From the NCBI GenBank assembly GCA_028023455.1, contig JAQFVV010000352.1, positions 660,001-724,000 on the forward strand: a stretch of DNA of 64,000 nucleotides, in the 5' to 3' direction. The notes beneath the pieces were generated by a model. It did no database searches. It worked only from the letters and a program-made list of their open reading frames with translations, and was not told the origin of the DNA. The DNA comes from Epiperipatus broadwayi (taxonomy: Eukaryota; Onychophora; Udeonychophora; Euonychophora; Peripatidae). The translations under genes and the position numbers were made by a program. Below, in pieces: positions 1 to 11,771 of this stretch (within the stretch, counting starts at the first letter, position 1; every line of letters begins with the position of its first letter).

Positions 1-50
1 TTGGGGTAGTTTTGATTTTATATTGACTAGTTTAGCTTTATGCTTGTAAT

Positions 51-120
<70 letters not shown>

Positions 121-406
121 GGGCCCATATAGCTATCTAGTTTGTTAAGTTGGATTTGAAAACAATTATGTATCTGAAAAATTCATGCTTTCATATTGAT
201 AGAAAGGGATTTCATAAGTGCTGACTATTTGAGTCAGTATTTAGGTCTAGTTTCTAGTCTCCCAGCCTTTCACTGACATGAGCCATTTAGCTCAAAATCA
301 GCTGGCCTGGAACTAAGAAGAACATATAGAGATTTTGAATTCTATCTTTATCAACTGCTTATGTAAACAATGCTTGTTTGAGCTATTTATAAAGCTTCAT
401 TTAGTG

Positions 407-437
<31 letters not shown>

Positions 438-438
438 T
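1..438. repeat. AT-rich start of window with two (TA)n tracts
   Basis: Pure (TA)n runs lie at about 54-118 and 411-437. The 290 bases between them have no convincing ORF and no similarity I can recognise to the rest of the window. The second tract directly abuts the first hammerhead-bearing repeat unit. Confidence 0.8.
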
Positions 439-541
439 GATAAAAAATCAAGTCAGATGACCTAATTTTAATAAAGCTCGTATTTACGAATGTTATATAT
501 AGAGTAAGTTAAAAACAAACTCTTATGAAGCTTCAAAAATA

Positions 542-596
542 CCCTCAACCTCAGACCGCGGTTTCTGCCTCTAGTGTCATCAGTGAGGTGCTAGGG
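542..596 (-). ncRNA. Hammerhead ribozyme, type I, unit 1 (stem II decayed)
   Basis: Read on the minus strand. Helix I pairs CCUCA (complement of 584-588) with UGAGG (complement of 549-553), extended by CCCU/AGGG across an internal loop. The core CUGAUGA is the complement of 577-583 and GAAA of 562-565. Helix III is ACC/GGU around a 2-nt loop, followed by C17 at the predicted cleavage point between 554 and 553. The catalytic core is intact, but stem II has almost no pairing here, so activity is doubtful. The fold and conserved core are seen in the sequence; the ribozyme call is inference. Confidence 0.6.
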
Positions 597-910
597 AATA
601 AAAATACTAGAACTAGTCCAGCATTTTATCAATGCCTAACTATTGAGAAGAAAATCTGAAACTTTCAGACATTTAAATGTCCAAAAATCCAGTTATCTAA
701 CTCAAATAGCTGTATGGGACTGAACTAAGTTCAGATACACCATATATTAATAGCTCTAGCAATATAAAATTGGCAAAGCATTAATAGCAAAAAACTAAAA
801 TTGAATTGATAAAAAATCAAGTCAGATGACCTAATTTTAATAAAGCTCGTATTTACGAATGTTATATATAGAGTAAGTTAAAAACAAACTCTTATGAAGC
901 TTCAAAAATA

Positions 911-965
911 CCCTCAACCTCAGACCATGGTTTTTGCCTTTAGCATCATCAGTGAGGTGCTAGGG
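911..965 (-). ncRNA. Hammerhead ribozyme, type I, unit 2 (G12 mutated)
   Basis: This is the same fold as unit 1, shifted by 369 bases: CCUCA/UGAGG helix I with the outer CCCU/AGGG extension, the core CUGAUGA, and helix III ACC/GGU with loop AU. Stem II is intact here (UGC/GCA with a 5-nt loop), but the GAAA box reads AAAA, so the catalytic G12 is lost. Units 1 and 2 therefore carry different lesions, which suggests an intact ancestor. Confidence 0.55.
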
Positions 966-1065
966 AATAAAAATACTAGAACTAGTCCAGCATTTTATCA
1001 ATGCCTAACTATTGAGAAGAAAATCTGAAACTTTCAGACATTTAAATGTCCAAAAATCCAGCTAT

Positions 1066-1902
1066 CTAATAATCATCATGGTAACAGTGTACAAGAAATG
1101 AGGAATTATTTCTTTATCTAATAACCTCTACTACTAAATATAATGTCCAGGCTATTTATTCAGCTCTATGGAACATTCAACTTCAACACACGGAAAACAC
1201 TGCCATGTTAAATATACAAGCTTTAGGGCTAAGTCAGCTGTACTTGCATAATCATTATTATTGACTACTCTTATTCCCATATAAATAAATCCTACATAAA
1301 ACATTATCTTGGTTTCATGTAACTTACTACAAAGCTATTATCATTAGAGATCTATCACTCTGCATCGCTAAATTCCTTACCACATTTTTATAACAATAAA
1401 TAAATTCCGTATAAATAACAATTTAACTACTCAATAAAAAAAGATTCCTTCATTGTTTAATAACTATTAAACCCAAAAATATAAACAATTAGTATTTTTA
1501 TACCACTTTACTACCTTACTCACTTAAAATAAACTCTAAATTCAGTTATAATAGAATCATATACTTATATTTCCCTTATATTAAATATACTTATAATATA
1601 AATAAAAGGATGCATGTTTTTAAAATGAATAAATAAATTATAATCTGTGTATATGCATGGTGTTTTTCATATATGTTCTCATACATCCACACCAAAAAAA
1701 ATAATAAAATACATTAGAAAATTATCAATATTCTTGCAATTGTTACCATAAATAATATGTATCCACTGGCGATTACTTAATTGATGTTTCTGGATCACAA
1801 ACTAAATAAAATATTACATATTATCATTTAATCCACATTATCATACTTTAAAATAATATTGTTTTTTTTTTTTAAAAAAACAAGAAAAAAATTAAAGTAT
1901 TT
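1066..1902. repeat. Duplicated block, copy A, left part
   Basis: This segment aligns base for base, with small indels, to 14989-15810 in the same orientation. Shared landmarks include the segments at 1150 and 15080 and the TA-rich part near 1560 and 15480. No ORF is conserved between copies, so it behaves as non-coding duplicated DNA or an unrecognised repeat family. The block is interrupted at 1903 by a TIR element and resumes at 4561. Confidence 0.85.
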
Positions 1903-2034
1903 GGTTCTCATCTGATCCTTCGTGTCAGACATGGGATGGCGCTATTTCTAACCAAAAACACATTAATATAATGCTCACAGGCTGGCGATTCTCTATTAAT
2001 ATTGACTTCTTTTTTTGTTTACAAAGTTTACTTT

Positions 2035-3780
2035 CTTTTGTTTCTGAATTATTTTTCCCAAATAATATTTTTGACAATGGGATAATAATAGTTGTTTTTT
2101 TTTAATTTTTATTGACAAGATGGTCTTTTTTGGTGTGTGTTCAAAAAGTAATTTGTGTTTTTTTTAAATAGTATTACTGTTTTTGTAAAATTGGATTGAC
2201 AAAATTCAAGAGAGAATGGGCTTTTTTGATGGTTCTTTAAATAATAATTGACATTACTTTGATAGGTTTACATTTTATTGCCGACAACAATTAGTGGGAG
2301 GGGTGTTTTTGTGTACGATTAAATAATAATGTGCGTTGTTACTTTTATAGTTTTACATTTGATTGCCGACAACAATTATTGGGAGAAGTGTTTTTTTCGT
2401 GTGTGTGTGTGTGTGTATGTTTAAATAAAAATTTAAGTTACTTTTATTGGTTTATATTTGATTGACAACCGATTTGACTTCCTTTCGTTTATAAATTATG
2501 ATTTTTTTTCTTCAAATAAATATTTTTGACAATGAGACAATAATAGTTGTTGTTTAATTTTTATTGACAAGAGGGTGTTTTTTGGTGTATGTTCAAATAG
2601 TAATTTGGGTTACGTTTTAATAATAAGTTACGGTCTTTCTTTTATTGGTTTACATTTGATTGACACAAATTATTGGGAAGGGTGTTATTTGTGTATGATT
2701 GTAGACAACAATTATTGGGAGAAGGGGTGTAACCATTTAAAGAATAGTTTGTTACTTTTAGTGGTGGTGTACATTTGATTGCTGACAATAATTAGTGAGA
2801 GGCGTGGGTGTTTTTGGGTGATGATTAAATATTAATTTATGTTCCTTTTACTTTACATTTGATTGCCGACGACAATTATTGGGAGAAAGGGGTTGTTTTT
2901 TTTTGTGTATGATTCAATAAAAATTGAAGTTACTTTTATTGGTTACATTTGATTGACAACTGATTTGACTTTTGGTTTCGTTTATAAATTATTGTTTTAG
3001 TTTCCAAAAACCTAATATTTTTGATAATGGGACAAGAATAGTTGTTGTTTCTTTCATTTTTATTGACAAGAGGGTCTTTTTTGGTGTATGTTCAAATAGT
3101 AATTTGGGTTACATTTAAAAAAATAATTGGTTTACCTTACTTTTAGTGCTTTACATTTGATTGCTGACAACAATTAGTGGGAAGAGTGTTTTTGTGTACG
3201 ATTAAAGAATAATTGTACATTACCTTTTATTTTTTACATTTGATTGCTGATAACAATTATTGGGAGAAAGGGTTTGCATTTTTTTTGTATGTGTGTATGT
3301 TTAAATCAAAATTTAACTTACTTTTATTGGTCACCATTTGTTTGACAAACGATTTGACTTTTTTTTTTCATTTATAAATTATTTGGGTTTCCCAAATAAT
3401 ATTTGGTTTGACAACGGGACTATAATAGTGGTTTCTTTAATTTTTATTGACAAGAGTGGGTCTTTTTTTGGTGTATGTTCAAATTGTAATGTGGGTTATG
3501 TTTAAATAATCATTTACGGTCTTACTTTTATTGGTTTACATTTGATTGCCGAAAACAATTAGTGGGAGATGTTTTTTTTATATGATTAAAGAATAATTGA
3601 CATTCCTTTTATTTGACCATTTGATTGCCGAAGACAACAATTATTGGGAGAAGTAAGGTTTTTTGGGCTATGTTTAAATAAAAATTTTAGTTACTTCTTT
3701 TATTTTACATTTGATTGCCGACAACAACAATTATTGGAGAAGAGATGTATGTTTAAATAAAAATTGAAGTTACTTCTTTT
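2035..3780 (+). repeat. Degenerate tandem array inside the TIR element
   Basis: Four imperfect units are anchored by TTGACAATGGG-like words at 2071, 2526, 3021 and 3408, giving spacings of about 455, 495 and 387 bases. Within each unit a shorter motif (TTTGATTGCCGACAACAA and an ATTATTGGGAGA-like tail) recurs two or three times. The plus strand is strongly T- and G-biased throughout. Confidence 0.75.
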
Positions 3781-3870
3781 ATATTTTACATTTGATGAAG
3801 GCCATTTGGAATCCCTCAAACAAGCTTGCCTTTACAAAGTGAACATTTCTGTCAGACTTACAAATGAAAG

Positions 3871-4038
3871 TCAAAAGATGTTTTTGAACCTCAAATCTGC
3901 ATATATTTGCCGCACAATCCAATCTTTTCTTTCAGCATCAGGATGTTTTATTTTTCTGCTGTAGAAATATGTTCCAGCACCAGCTTCCATGTCTGACAAT
4001 TTCCATCTTTTCAAGTTTTCTGTATTGGAATTAGCCAT
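3871..4038 (-). pseudogene. Short ORF (55 aa) near the right end of the TIR element
   Basis: An ATG at 4038 opens 55 codons ending at a TGA (3871-3873). The peptide begins MANSNTENLKRWKLSD, contains AGAGTYFYSRKIKHPD and ends DLRFKNIF. Its composition is more protein-like than the surrounding AT-rich frames. A GTAAGT donor-like word follows shortly downstream on the minus strand but lies beyond the stop. I do not recognise the family. It may be the first exon or N-terminal remnant of the element's lost transposase, or captured host sequence. No function is claimed. Confidence 0.35.
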
Positions 4039-4560
4039 TTTTTTGTTCTCGGAAAATTTCTTGCTAAAACGTGACTCAAAGCATGATCGTTAAAAATTTT
4101 ATGCTACCCCACCCTCATCTATAATTTAGGCTTTATGAGGAACAATCATGACACTGTTAAAATTGTTAAAAGGTAACAGTACATCAATTTGTCTAAAAAA
4201 AAGTCACCAATGAAAATTTAAATAATTTTGACATGATCAAGATAACACACCCTCGTACAATATTGTTACATCAAAACATAACACAGCATTATGATGTAGC
4301 ACATGACACAAACAACTAAGGCATTTTCCTCTGCTTTTAGCATAGGAAAAAGCCACACCATTAGCCGCTAAGCCCAGTCAACACACCTTCTAGGTTTTAT
4401 CGTAGAAAGAAGAATTAACTCTGAGTTAACAATCTTTCTAGGATTTATTTTAGAAAGAATGCTTAAAGGCTTGGGTGCGGCCATGGAAACAGCATATTAC
4501 TAGAAATTTAGCTACAAATAGCGCCATCCAATGGCTGACATGAAGGATCAGATGACAACC

Positions 4561-6800
4561 AAGATTTTAAATAAGAATCTAATCACTAAATTGGTAAAAA
4601 CTTTATTTTTCATGTTTGTTCTCTATTTCTATTCTATGAATAAGCCTTAATATTCATTTTTTAGTAAAAGAAATAATTTAAAATCATATTTACAATCTCC
4701 ATCGATAAAAATTTATTAAAGAAAGTGTCTTTTTCTCCTGGTACAGCACTTCTTAACAAAACTTTTACTGACTTACATGCTCTGATGGTTCCACTTTAAT
4801 GACATGTATGACAATGTTTCTTTTTAAACAAATAAAATGAAAACAAAAGTCAAATTGTAAAATACCTGGATTGCTTTATAAATCACTATGGAACTGCCCT
4901 TAAAGTTTATACAAATGGTTCATAATTCTTCTTATTTAAAACAGTAATTATTAAATGTATTTTCAATATTATATGATGGAACATATTTCCAAAGTTCTAC
5001 AATCTTCTACTCAGATTTCCCATCGGTTTGTATTCTTTGATACAGCAACAAAACTTAGCATTCCTCAGTATTTACTACATAGTTTAAAATATTTCCATAA
5101 ATAATTTTCGAAAAATCTTTTGTATGAACAGCATACAATAATTAACTTATTTTTAAAGATTTCTTCTTAATATGATATAAAGCGTTTTGTTAACGATCTT
5201 CATTTTTTTATCTTTAAAAATTATTATGATAATTTGAAATTGATTATCCAATATTTTTTCATAATGAAATATTTCAGCATCTAAAATAATTATTTGATCA
5301 AATATAAAAGTTTTTTTAAAAGTTTACTAAGTTATTTTAAATAAATCCTTTGAATAAAGGTATTTTTATATTTCTTTAATTTTAATTTCCAGCAGATTTT
5401 TAGAAACTTCTTTTGTGAAGCCCAATTTGCTAAATTCAATAGTAAATTAGTATGATGAATTCATATAGGCAAAATTATGTGCCTAATAGAAAATTAATAA
5501 TTAGACATTTCTAACTATATTTTTAAATTTAATGATGATTTATTCATGTTTAGATTGACATTAAAATTAGGTTTAATAAATTGGTAGGTAAGGAATTACT
5601 TAGCTTGTAGCCTTGCATCTCAGTATTATATGATCTTTTAATAATGAATTACTGCACTTACTTCACGAATTTTAAAATAAATACAATTGACTATTACTGT
5701 TACTCCCAATTTTTAAAACTGTAAATTACTGGAGATTAAGTTGTTTTTATAGCTTACTCTGTGGATAGAAGTTGGAGTCGTAGTAATCACATTAGTATTG
5801 GTAGTAGTAGCAACTGTTGTAAACTTGTGCAGCTCTTTTATACCTAAACAATTTACTTCCCTGATTGGTTACTTAAAAAATGCTTAACTTATTACTACCC
5901 TGGCCAACAACAACACAACCTTAAAATAAATAATGATTTACTAAATATTTATTATTTATTATATTATTTGATTCTTAGTTAATTTTCATATTTTATTTAC
6001 ACCTACCAAACACTTTAAAATAACTTTTAAATTTGTATCGCAATATTTTTTATTAGTTTCAAGTTTTTTAAAATTAGTTATTTTTTCAAAACAAAATAAA
6101 AAAAATATTTTACTTATTACATTCATTTTAAAAACCCAGCTTAATATTTATAACAGCTAATATTATTTTTATTCTGGGATAGCCAAATATACTATTTTTA
6201 AATATTATATTAGAATTTTAAAATAGTTTCAACTTTACTAGAAAAACTCCACAAGCACATGTGTGAATATCACACTTCACATGATTTACAAAGATAAATG
6301 AAACAATCATAATTTGACTGAAAATAAAATAAATGATTTCATTTACAAACTATTACATAAAAATAATATAACAAAATTTAGAATAATTATTTTAATATTA
6401 TAAAATCGAATATGCACTTGTCTCCCATATTATCACTTTTAATTAAATGATTTTTAAAGTAGAATTTTTAAATATAATTATTATTATTAAATAGTCTATT
6501 TATTTAACTTTAAATTATTACTTTTAAAATTTAATCTAAACATTTATTTACAAGACTTATTAATGCAGTATTTATTATGGCCAGTTTTCCCAACCATACA
6601 ATATTATAATTTATCTTTAGTTAACTGTTGTTTTTAAAATACTAACACAATATTATTCAGTAAATATTTTTATTTGTTCTAACTAAATTTTAAAAAGATC
6701 CTCAACACATTATATACATCATGCCCTTAATTAGCTTTGGAATTTAAAATTTTCTAGTAAATTGATCTAAATAATTTATCCTAACCTAAACAAAAGGGTA
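4561..6800. repeat. Duplicated block, copy A, right part
   Basis: This is collinear with 15803-18153 in the same orientation. Good anchors are the segment with GGTAGTAGTAGCAACTG at about 5805 and 17040, and the end near 6795 and 18150. It is non-coding. Copy A lacks the SINE found at the equivalent place in copy B (about 6480). Homology stops at the GGGTA near 6800. Confidence 0.85.
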
Positions 6801-7116
6801 TATATCCTCCCCCTCCAGATAAAATTTTAAATTAACCATTCATCTTCAATCTATTTAACCTATAATTATAATTTTCATTACCTTTATGGCTAAATTTATC
6901 CTATGTCATTGTATATCATAATAAATTATTTTAACATAAAAATTTCATAAAGCATTGGAACATCACATAAAATTTTAACCAGAAAATACTTCTAAACAAA
7001 ATTATCATCTACACTTTCTTTATCTTTTTTAAACATCAGGTTATAACATCCTAAAGTCTCATCTTTATTTCTTTAAAATGTTATAACATTTTTTCCATAA
7101 ATGTATTATTTAAGTA

Positions 7117-9416
7117 TTATTTATCTTTATATTTTTGCAACTTTTCAGTTCCAAAATAAACATCTAATTCTTTTTTCACTTCTTTAAATCTCACCCTAGC
7201 TTTTCCTGTATTTTTCTCTTTATCACAATTTTTCCTAAGAAAATTTATTTTAAGATTCTTTTGCTTTATACATTTAAGTTTCACTTTTGCTTTATCTACA
7301 TCTTTAATTAAATTATTTTTTTCTTCCCTAAGCTTACCATTAAATATAAAGTTTTTAATTCTCTAAATAATACCTCTTTATAAATGCTAAACTGGGAAAA
7401 ATGTTTCCATAGCTAACACTACATTTCTGAATGACATCTGGCATTTCATCTTTATACCTGTTACTAGTTTTGTTAGTAATTTTAAGTAATTCATTTTCTA
7501 ATAAATCTAGATATTTCTTATCTAAAGAAACTAATTTTATCCCTAAAAAAATATCAATTTTTTCATCACTATAAAATTCATCAAAATTTTTAAATTTATC
7601 CATAGTTTCTTTATAAACTAACTTCTTGTAAGATTAATCCACTCCTATAATAGTATTAGCCAAATAAAAATATTCTTTAGGTTCTTCCTCAAATAACTCA
7701 CCATTCTTTTTAATGAATTCAATATCCCTTCTATCAAATCCATCAATCTTTTATCTTCCCCCATCATATTTATCAATTCAACAAATGGTATATTTGTGTT
7801 TAATTCTTTAGTAGCCAATCCAACAGACTTCTTATGAATCTCTACCTCTTCATGAACTATTTCATTATCTGAAATAATTTTATCAACAAATAACTGAGTT
7901 TCTTTAGTATATATCTCACCATAAGATTTGTCTTTTTTAAATCATCATCTTCTAATTTAACCGATAATACATTAACATGTACATCTTTATCCACTAATTT
8001 TATAGAATCTTTATTTTCTTCTATCAAACTATTACACAAGTTAATATCTTCATTAACTACGTTAATGACTTGTAGACTTTCTTTATCTGTTATTTCAACA
8101 ATTTACTTATTTTCTTCTACATCTCTACTGACTAAATTAATATGTTCTTTATTCATATTTAAATCTATCTTAGTTATCTCAATAGACTATAGATTTATTT
8201 CAAGAGACACAATCTTAACTCTTATCTTTTCATCCCATTTTGGTATTCCTATCTCCTTTATCTTTCTACTTACTTCATTCTCAACTACCTCCATTATACC
8301 AATTTTAGTTTGAACTACTTCATTCTCAATGATCTTAACTTTTTCACTAATATGATCAATATAGCCTTTCACCTCACACATCTCATTACTAATATCCAAC
8401 TTATAATTATCTATTTTTAAAGCTAAATAATAATTATTACTCTTACATTGATTAACAGATTCTTCTATTTGACTCTTTAAATTTTTAACAGTGTTTTCAG
8501 AAAATTCACAACATTTTTTTATAACAATTCCTGATTCTTGTCATCAATTTGTATAACCTTCATTTTTAAAAATTCAATGACCTCCTCATTCTTGTAAAAT
8601 TTCAAATCAAGACTATCAAACTTATCCTTTACTTCTTCTTTAAAATTTTCCACAGTTTTACAAGTTTCACTGAGTTTTTGATTTATATTGTTTATATAAA
8701 ATTTAATTTTTTCACTATTTTTATTCATGTCTTCTCTAACTTCTTTAATATCTTCACTAAGAAATTCCAGTTTTATATTATTTTTATTCATATCCTCTCT
8801 AAGAGTTCTATTATCTTTTCTAAGAGAATCTAATTTAGCATCTAAAGATTTACTAATTTTATTGATATCTTCTCTCAAAGAATCAAATTTAATACCTCTC
8901 TTATTACTCTCCTCTTTCATATCTTCTTTAAAATAATCAAATGTAGCATTTGAAGTTATTCTACTTTTATTTATCTCTTCTTTCAGAAAATCAAATTTAG
9001 TATCTGAAGCTTTACTATTTGTATTCATATCTTCTTTCATTGAATCAAATTTCATATTCAGCAAATCAACAAAATACTTCATTACATCTAACATTGAGAG
9101 GTTTTCTATATTTTTTTCAGTTTTTACTACTTTTACCTCTACTATTTTTATTTCTACCCATCTCTTTCTCCTCTTCCTTTATTTCACTATTCATAATTTG
9201 AGTACTATCTATAATTGTCTCAAAATTTGCTAATTCTTCTTCTTTTTTCTCATCACAAATATTACAATCAATAATAAAAACAGACATCTCGGTCTCTAAC
9301 TTTTTATCCCAATTACTCATTTTTAAATATTTTCCAAAATTCAATTTTAAACAGTGTACAGTATTACTATAAATATATTTCATAAAATAATTCCCTACTA
9401 GCCTTTCTATTTCCAC
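7117..9416 (-). pseudogene. Broken coiled-coil ORF, gag/ORF1-like relic
   Basis: The minus strand stays coding-like for about 2.3 kb but is split by at least four frameshifts or stops. The pieces, 5' to 3', are a 99-aa start (9416-9117, Lys/Ser-rich end); a 191-aa piece (9094-8519), joined to it by a single frame change and starting MLDVMKYFVDLLNMKFDSM; then 8399-8187, 8039-7857 and 7603-7355; and a Lys-rich tail ending at 7117-7119. The 191-aa piece has repeated KFDSLKEDIN-like heptad segments, a clear long coiled coil with no Pro and few aromatics. The last third (WFYLANTII-like and YLDLLENELLKITNK segments) is less repetitive. No zinc knuckle, protease or RT is seen. Coiled-coil proteins of this kind are common as retroelement ORF1/gag, but a dead host coiled-coil gene is equally possible. 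Confidence 0.5.
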
Positions 9417-10142
9417 CTAACCCACATCTACAGTAAACAATAAAATATCACCATCTAAAGAACTTACACCACTTAATACTCCCTAAATTATAATACATAT
9501 ATCCAACAAAATTACAGGTGTTATGTTATCAAATCCCACATACACAATTCACAGATAAATTTGGACATAATAGAATATATTCAATATTTATTTTAAAATA
9601 CTTTAATAATTGACATGGTCATAAAATAAAATAATTATTAGCCACATTTGCATATCTTAGATACTTATTTGCTTACTAATTTACAAAAAACATATTAATA
9701 TTTTATTTTAAATAATCAGATTATAGATACCACTTGAACTTATAATACTTTTAACAATAAAATATCTATTTCAATCTCATAATCAAATTTTAAATAATTA
9801 ACCACTGCTATTGTAACATGACTAAACTACTTATACTTAACAAGATATGATTATTAATAATCATAAAATTACATTTTAATTTATACACTACTTTTTATTA
9901 ACAAATATACAACTATCACTAAATCTCCCTAACATATATCAATGCCAAAATATCTGGGTACCTATTTGCTATTACCGGTTGTACCCTCACTTTCAGGAAA
10001 TATGTAATAATAATAAATTGATCTAGATCAGATAAATAATCATGTTCATTTAAAATGTATCTAATCCATAATAAATATATCCTCCAATGTTTAAGTTATT
10101 GAGTTAGCTTTAACTAATAAATAAAAATATAGTTCTAAATAA
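9417..10142. other. AT-rich stretch, nothing recognised
   Basis: There is no ORF, repeat partner or RNA fold I can support. The stretch lies upstream of the broken ORF on the minus strand, so any promoter or LTR of that element should be here, but no TG...CA ends were found. Confidence 0.6.
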
Positions 10143-10281
10143 GAGTTATAGATCACATGACCCTATCTCTTAAGCTTGTAAGTTATAAACAATGATGATT
10201 GCCAATTCTTCTACAAGCTTTATGACAAATGTTTAGCCAGAGCCAGCACTTAAAATATCTCTGTCAGTAACCCCTCCCCAA

Positions 10282-10323
10282 ACCTCTGACCATGGTATCA
10301 TGCTTTGGCATTCTTCAGAGAGG
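10282..10323 (-). ncRNA. Hammerhead-like fold, 419-bp unit 1 (core mutated)
   Basis: On the minus strand, helix I pairs ACCUCU with AGAGGU (6 bp), stem II is a perfect AUGC/GCAU with loop CAAA, and helix III is ACC/GGU with loop AU followed by C17. The core reads CUGAAGA (the changed position 7 is tolerant), but the GAAA box reads GAUA, which loses A14. All three helices are therefore kept while the core is damaged. A second, truncated copy lies 419 bases on, at about 10701-10735. Confidence 0.5.
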
Positions 10324-10825
10324 TGTCATGGTAGGCTCAAACACTAGATCTAAAAATACCAACCCAAAGCCAAGCACTTATCTAAAGATTATCTATTGAG
10401 TGTAAAATCTGAAATTTTCAGACATCTACATGTCTTCAAACCCAGCTATCCAACTCAAATAGCTATATGGGGCTGATAGATCTTCAGCTATACCATATAT
10501 TACTAGTCTTAGCAGTGTAAATTGTATAAGACTTATGGCACAGACTATAAATAGTCAAAATAAGAGTCATAGATGACATGACCATATCTCTTAAGCTTTT
10601 AAGTTATAAACAATGAGGATTGCCAGTTCCCCTACAAGCTTTATGATAAATGCTTAGCCAGAGCCAGCACTTAAAATATCCCTGTCAGGAAGCCCTCCTC
10701 AAACTCCTGACCATGGTTCCAGGCTTTGGAACTCATTTCAGATTGTCCCCTCAATAGATAACTTTTAGATAAGTGCTTGGCTTTAGGTTGGTACTTTTAG
10801 ATCTTGTGTCTGAACCTACCCTGAC

Positions 10826-10868
10826 ACCTCTCTGAGGAATGCCAATACCCAAAACCATGGTCAAGGGT
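10826..10868 (+). ncRNA. Hammerhead-like fold in the inverted copy (degenerate)
   Basis: On the plus strand: ACCUCU, then CUGAGGA (core changed), a weak stem II, then AAACC AU GGUC and AAGGGU. Helix I keeps most of its pairs and helix III is intact. It is the inverted relative of the fold at 10282-10323 and is probably inactive. Confidence 0.4.
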
Positions 10869-10968
10869 TTGGAGAGGGTTCCTGACAGAGATATTTTAAG
10901 TGTTGGCTCTGGCTAAGCATTTATCATAAAGCTTGTAGAGGAATTGGCAATCCTCATTGTTTATAATA

Positions 10969-11230
10969 TAGTTCTGTTTTATAAATTAAATAAATATCTA
11001 ATAAAAATCATGAGACTATGAAGTGAGTTTACAAGTGGCAAGACGAATACAATGCACCAATATTCCATAACATACTACCTCAATGACATAAGAATACTAT
11101 CCCCTCCTATTATCTCAAACAATAAATCTATAACATTCCTACATCTTCAATAATTACTTACTTAATTAAAATTCTCTCAATAAAATAATCCTCATATCTT
11201 TATCTAAATAATCTAGCTCAAATAATCTCA
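10969..11230. other. AT-rich linker, nothing recognised
   Basis: No ORF or repeat partner is seen between the two hammerhead repeat clusters. Confidence 0.5.
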
Positions 11231-11396
11231 GGTTAAACCACTAAATATCACATGATCACTATCTCATACTAGCACATAAATGTTATTAAACAATTCAAAA
11301 CAAAGCAAAACTTTCCATACTGTAGTCCATCTTGGCTAACAAGAGCAATGAATGGCTTCCAGAAGGCTTGTGCATAAAATACCTATCTAGTGCCTA

Positions 11397-11427
11397 CTCA
11401 TCCAATATTCCCAGACCAGTTTCTGGC
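11397..11427 (-). ncRNA. 3' half of a hammerhead ribozyme
   Basis: The minus strand reads GCC, GAAAC, UG, GUC, UGGG, then GGAU after a 6-nt loop. This matches the 3' half of the motif at 11772-11830. The 5' half with CUGAUGA is missing, replaced by unrelated bases at about 11430. Confidence 0.5.
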
Positions 11428-11771
11428 TTGTACAAAATGGTGCTATGGTATGGAGAGTTTTGCTCTGTTTTGAATTGTTTAATAACATTTATGTGTTACT
11501 ATGAGATAGTGACCATGTGATCTTTAGTGGTTTAACACCAATCCTGCCTAATAGGATAGTGGTGGTTATGGTTGTTAAAGAGCCAAAGACACCAAAATGT
11601 ATGGGTTCTGAATTGAGTTCAAACTCATATGACTATATAAGCTATTGAGCTTGGATTGAAAATATTATTGTGTTTTCAATTTCATTCTCATACTTTATAA
11701 GTTAAGTAGAGTTAAAAGGTGGCTGCTGGAGGGTTGTATTATATCATATGATCTAGTTGCAGTGCTCTCAG

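Larger units (their letters stand above)
436..1065 (-). repeat. Retrozyme-like direct repeat, 369-bp period, about 1.7 units
   Basis: Unit 1 starts at 436 and unit 2 at 805, and anchors such as the ribozyme motif (541 versus 910) give an exact 369-bp offset. Unit 1 is complete. Unit 2 stops at about 1065, where duplicated block A begins. Each unit carries a type I hammerhead-like fold on the minus strand. A diverged relative of the same family lies at 10143-10968, sharing the ribozyme region and the downstream hairpin-rich segment. Tandem copies of a few hundred bases that each carry a type I hammerhead are the known layout of animal retrozymes (non-coding retroelements copied through circular RNA). 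No ORF is present, as expected for that class. A Penelope-derived pseudo-LTR is the main alternative. Confidence 0.6.
1903..4560. mobile_element. Non-autonomous TIR transposon with 8-bp target duplication
   Basis: The first 48 bases (start GGTTCTCATCTGATCC) match the reverse complement of the last 48 with 5 differences. The flanks are AAGTATTT (1895-1902) and AAGATTTT (4561-4568), an imperfect 8-bp target-site duplication. The uninterrupted site, with one AAGATTTT at 15803-15810, is present in duplicated copy B, so both borders are defined by an empty site. The interior is a T-rich degenerate tandem array plus a short minus-strand ORF; no transposase is seen. The 8-bp duplication allows hAT, Merlin, P or Zisupton-type machinery. 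The terminal GG rather than CAGNG argues against a typical hAT. Superfamily is not assigned. Confidence 0.85.
10143..10968. repeat. Diverged retrozyme-like repeat cluster: two direct units plus one inverted
   Basis: Unit 1 starts at 10143 and unit 2 at 10562, a 419-bp period. Unit 2 is cut at about 10732 and continues as an inverted partial copy to 10968 that is the reverse complement of the middle of unit 1. The units align with those at 436-1065 across the ribozyme region, a hairpin-rich segment (TCAGACATCTACATGTCT near 10420) and the segment after it. There is no ORF. The inverted junction suggests template switching or rearrangement after tandem insertion. Confidence 0.6.
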
